Part shown: positions 63,201 to 64,000 of the stretch, piece by piece
How the letters are laid out: every line of letters starts with the position of its first letter
Position numbering within the stretch: the stretch's first letter is position 1
Origin: Streptomyces sp. NBC_01689
GTDB lineage: Bacteria > Actinomycetota > Actinomycetes > Streptomycetales > Streptomycetaceae
Direction of reading: 5' to 3'
DNA: 64,000 bases
Assembly: GCF_036250675.1 (NCBI RefSeq)
Contig: NZ_CP109592.1
Coordinates: 6,696,001-6,760,000 of the forward strand
Notes under the pieces: model-generated
What the model saw: the letters and a program-made list of their open reading frames with translations, nothing else
What the model was told of the DNA's origin: nothing
Database searches by the model: none
Made by a program: the position numbers and the translations under genes

Positions 63201-63399
63201 TTGGCGGGGCGCGGGGGCGGAGTCCCGCAAGGGGGTTCGGGGGCGGAGCCCCCGGGCGGGGTCCGGGGCGCGGCCCCCGGGGATGGGACGGGTAGGGGCG
63301 GCGGGGGCGAGGAAACCCGGACCCCAGCCGACGGCCCCGCCCTGGAACAGCCACACCCCCCACGGCGTTGCCCCCAAGACGACCCCGGGGGAAAGAACC

Positions 63400-64000
63400 A
63401 TGCGCTCAGCCCGCGAAGAGACCCACTGGACCAGAGCCACCCTGGGCCGGGACGGCCACCCCCTCGACCTCCTCACCGCCCGCTTCGAGAACCACCGCTA
63501 CGCCCCCCACGCCCACGACGAGTACACCGTCGGCGTCTGCGTGGGCGGAGCCGAGTTCATCGACTACCGAGGCGGCCGCATCCACACCGGCCCGGGCTCG
63601 ATCGTCGTCCTCGCCCCGGGCGAGGCCCACACCGGCGGCCCGGCGGTCCCCGACGGCTACGCGTACCGCGCCCTGTACCCGCGCCCCGCCCTCCTCGCCG
63701 AAGGCACCCGCACCGCCGTCCCCCACTTCCGCGACCCCGTCATCGACGACCCCGAACTCGCCGCCGCCCTGCGCGCCGCGCACACCGACCTCAGCGCCTG
63801 CCCCGACCCGCTGGAGGCCGAGTCCCGCATCCCCTGGCTGCTCACGGCCCTGGCCTGCCGCCATTCCACGGCCCGCCCCGCCGACGACACGGTGCCCGGC
63901 GCGGACACCGTCGCCCGTACGGTCCGCGACCGCCTCGCCGACGAACTCCTCATGCCGCCCTCCCTCGCGGACCTCGCCGCCGACCTGGGCCTGTCCCGCT
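63400..64000 (+). CDS. AraC-family transcriptional regulator (5' part)
   Basis: About 200 residues are present; the gene runs past the right edge. The N-terminal cupin-like sensor is clear: ENHRYAPHAHDEYTVGVCVG, then GGRIHTGPGSIVVLAPGEAHTGGP, the AraC-binding fold with its His pair. The C-terminal DNA-binding part begins with TVRDRLADELLMPPSLADLA and ADLGLSR, the first helix-turn-helix, where it is cut. ATG 63400 follows GGGGGAAAG. The ligand and targets are unknown; regulators of this form often control a divergent or adjacent transporter. Confidence 0.85.
   Translation, partial: MRSAREETHWTRATLGRDGHPLDLLTARFENHRYAPHAHDEYTVGVCVGGAEFIDYRGGRIHTGPGSIVVLAPGEAHTGGPAVPDGYAYRALYPRPALLAEGTRTAVPHFRDPVIDDPELAAALRAAHTDLSACPDPLEAESRIPWLLTALACRHSTARPADDTVPGADTVARTVRDRLADELLMPPSLADLAADLGLSR

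Overview
The window is very G+C-rich, has third-position G/C codon use, frequent GTG/TTG starts and tightly packed bidirectional genes, and carries families typical of Streptomyces: a SigE-type sigma factor, a DesK/DesR-like two-component pair, a 'SCO2322 family' protein, TerD, and an RNase H/acid phosphatase fusion. It reads as a core chromosomal segment of a Streptomyces species. I see no rRNA, tRNA, CRISPR array, transposase or phage gene.

Layout. 0-13 kb: the start of an FAD/NAD(P)-binding protein (cut by the edge), PhoD-like phosphatase, secreted HNH nuclease, a TMEM165/GDT1 transporter behind a yybP-ykoY (Mn2+) riboswitch, HAD phosphatase, peptidoglycan-binding membrane protein, a large MFS exporter, GNAT enzyme, two adjacent genes sharing one helical domain, DUF1992 protein, FHA-like protein and an O-methyltransferase. 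13-17 kb: MHS-type MFS transporter and a GT87-PAP2 fusion. 17-20 kb: CYP125-like P450 divergent from a FadA5-like steroid thiolase. 20-29 kb: TerD, an SLT-domain protein, and a five-gene operon joining an ECF transporter (S, A-A fusion, T) to two secreted proteins, one of them an alpha/alpha-barrel protein resembling the alpha domain of intrinsic factor, behind a candidate cobalamin riboswitch. 29-37 kb: phosphotransferase, MBL hydrolase, aldehyde dehydrogenase, ferredoxin, a KstR-like TetR regulator, and a translationally coupled glycosyltransferase/methyltransferase/cyclase-like trio. 37-45 kb: lipoprotein, LLM oxidoreductase (Rv3520c-like), membrane protein, amidase, methyltransferase, MFS with an extra C-terminal domain, and an SCP-x-type thiolase broken by two frameshifts. 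45-51 kb: sigma factor with a probable anti-sigma protein, two-component system and ABC-2 exporter. 51-55 kb: MaoC hydratase, alcohol dehydrogenase and SDR, all resembling sterol side-chain enzymes. 55-64 kb: hypothetical protein, Nif3-like, zinc-ribbon and RNase H/phosphatase genes, KDPG aldolase, YaaA, an RNB ribonuclease, and an AraC regulator cut by the right edge.

The theme linking scattered parts is sterol/steroid side-chain catabolism. A KstR homologue is encoded at 32566-33213, and KstR-type palindromes (TNNAACNNGTTNNA) lie upstream of the P450, FadA5-like thiolase, MBL/aldehyde dehydrogenase pair, glycosyltransferase operon, broken thiolase and MaoC gene. A second, unassigned palindrome (TCTGA-N7-TCAGA/T) lies at the same promoters and also before the LLM oxidoreductase. 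Together they suggest a dispersed regulon under two regulators. The second theme is vitamin uptake: the ECF operon looks like a cobalamin importer with an extracellular intrinsic-factor-like component. Several intergenic regions hold tandem repeats, including a 41-bp repeat that starts at the end of the aldolase gene and a roughly 59-bp repeat found at two loci 21 kb apart.
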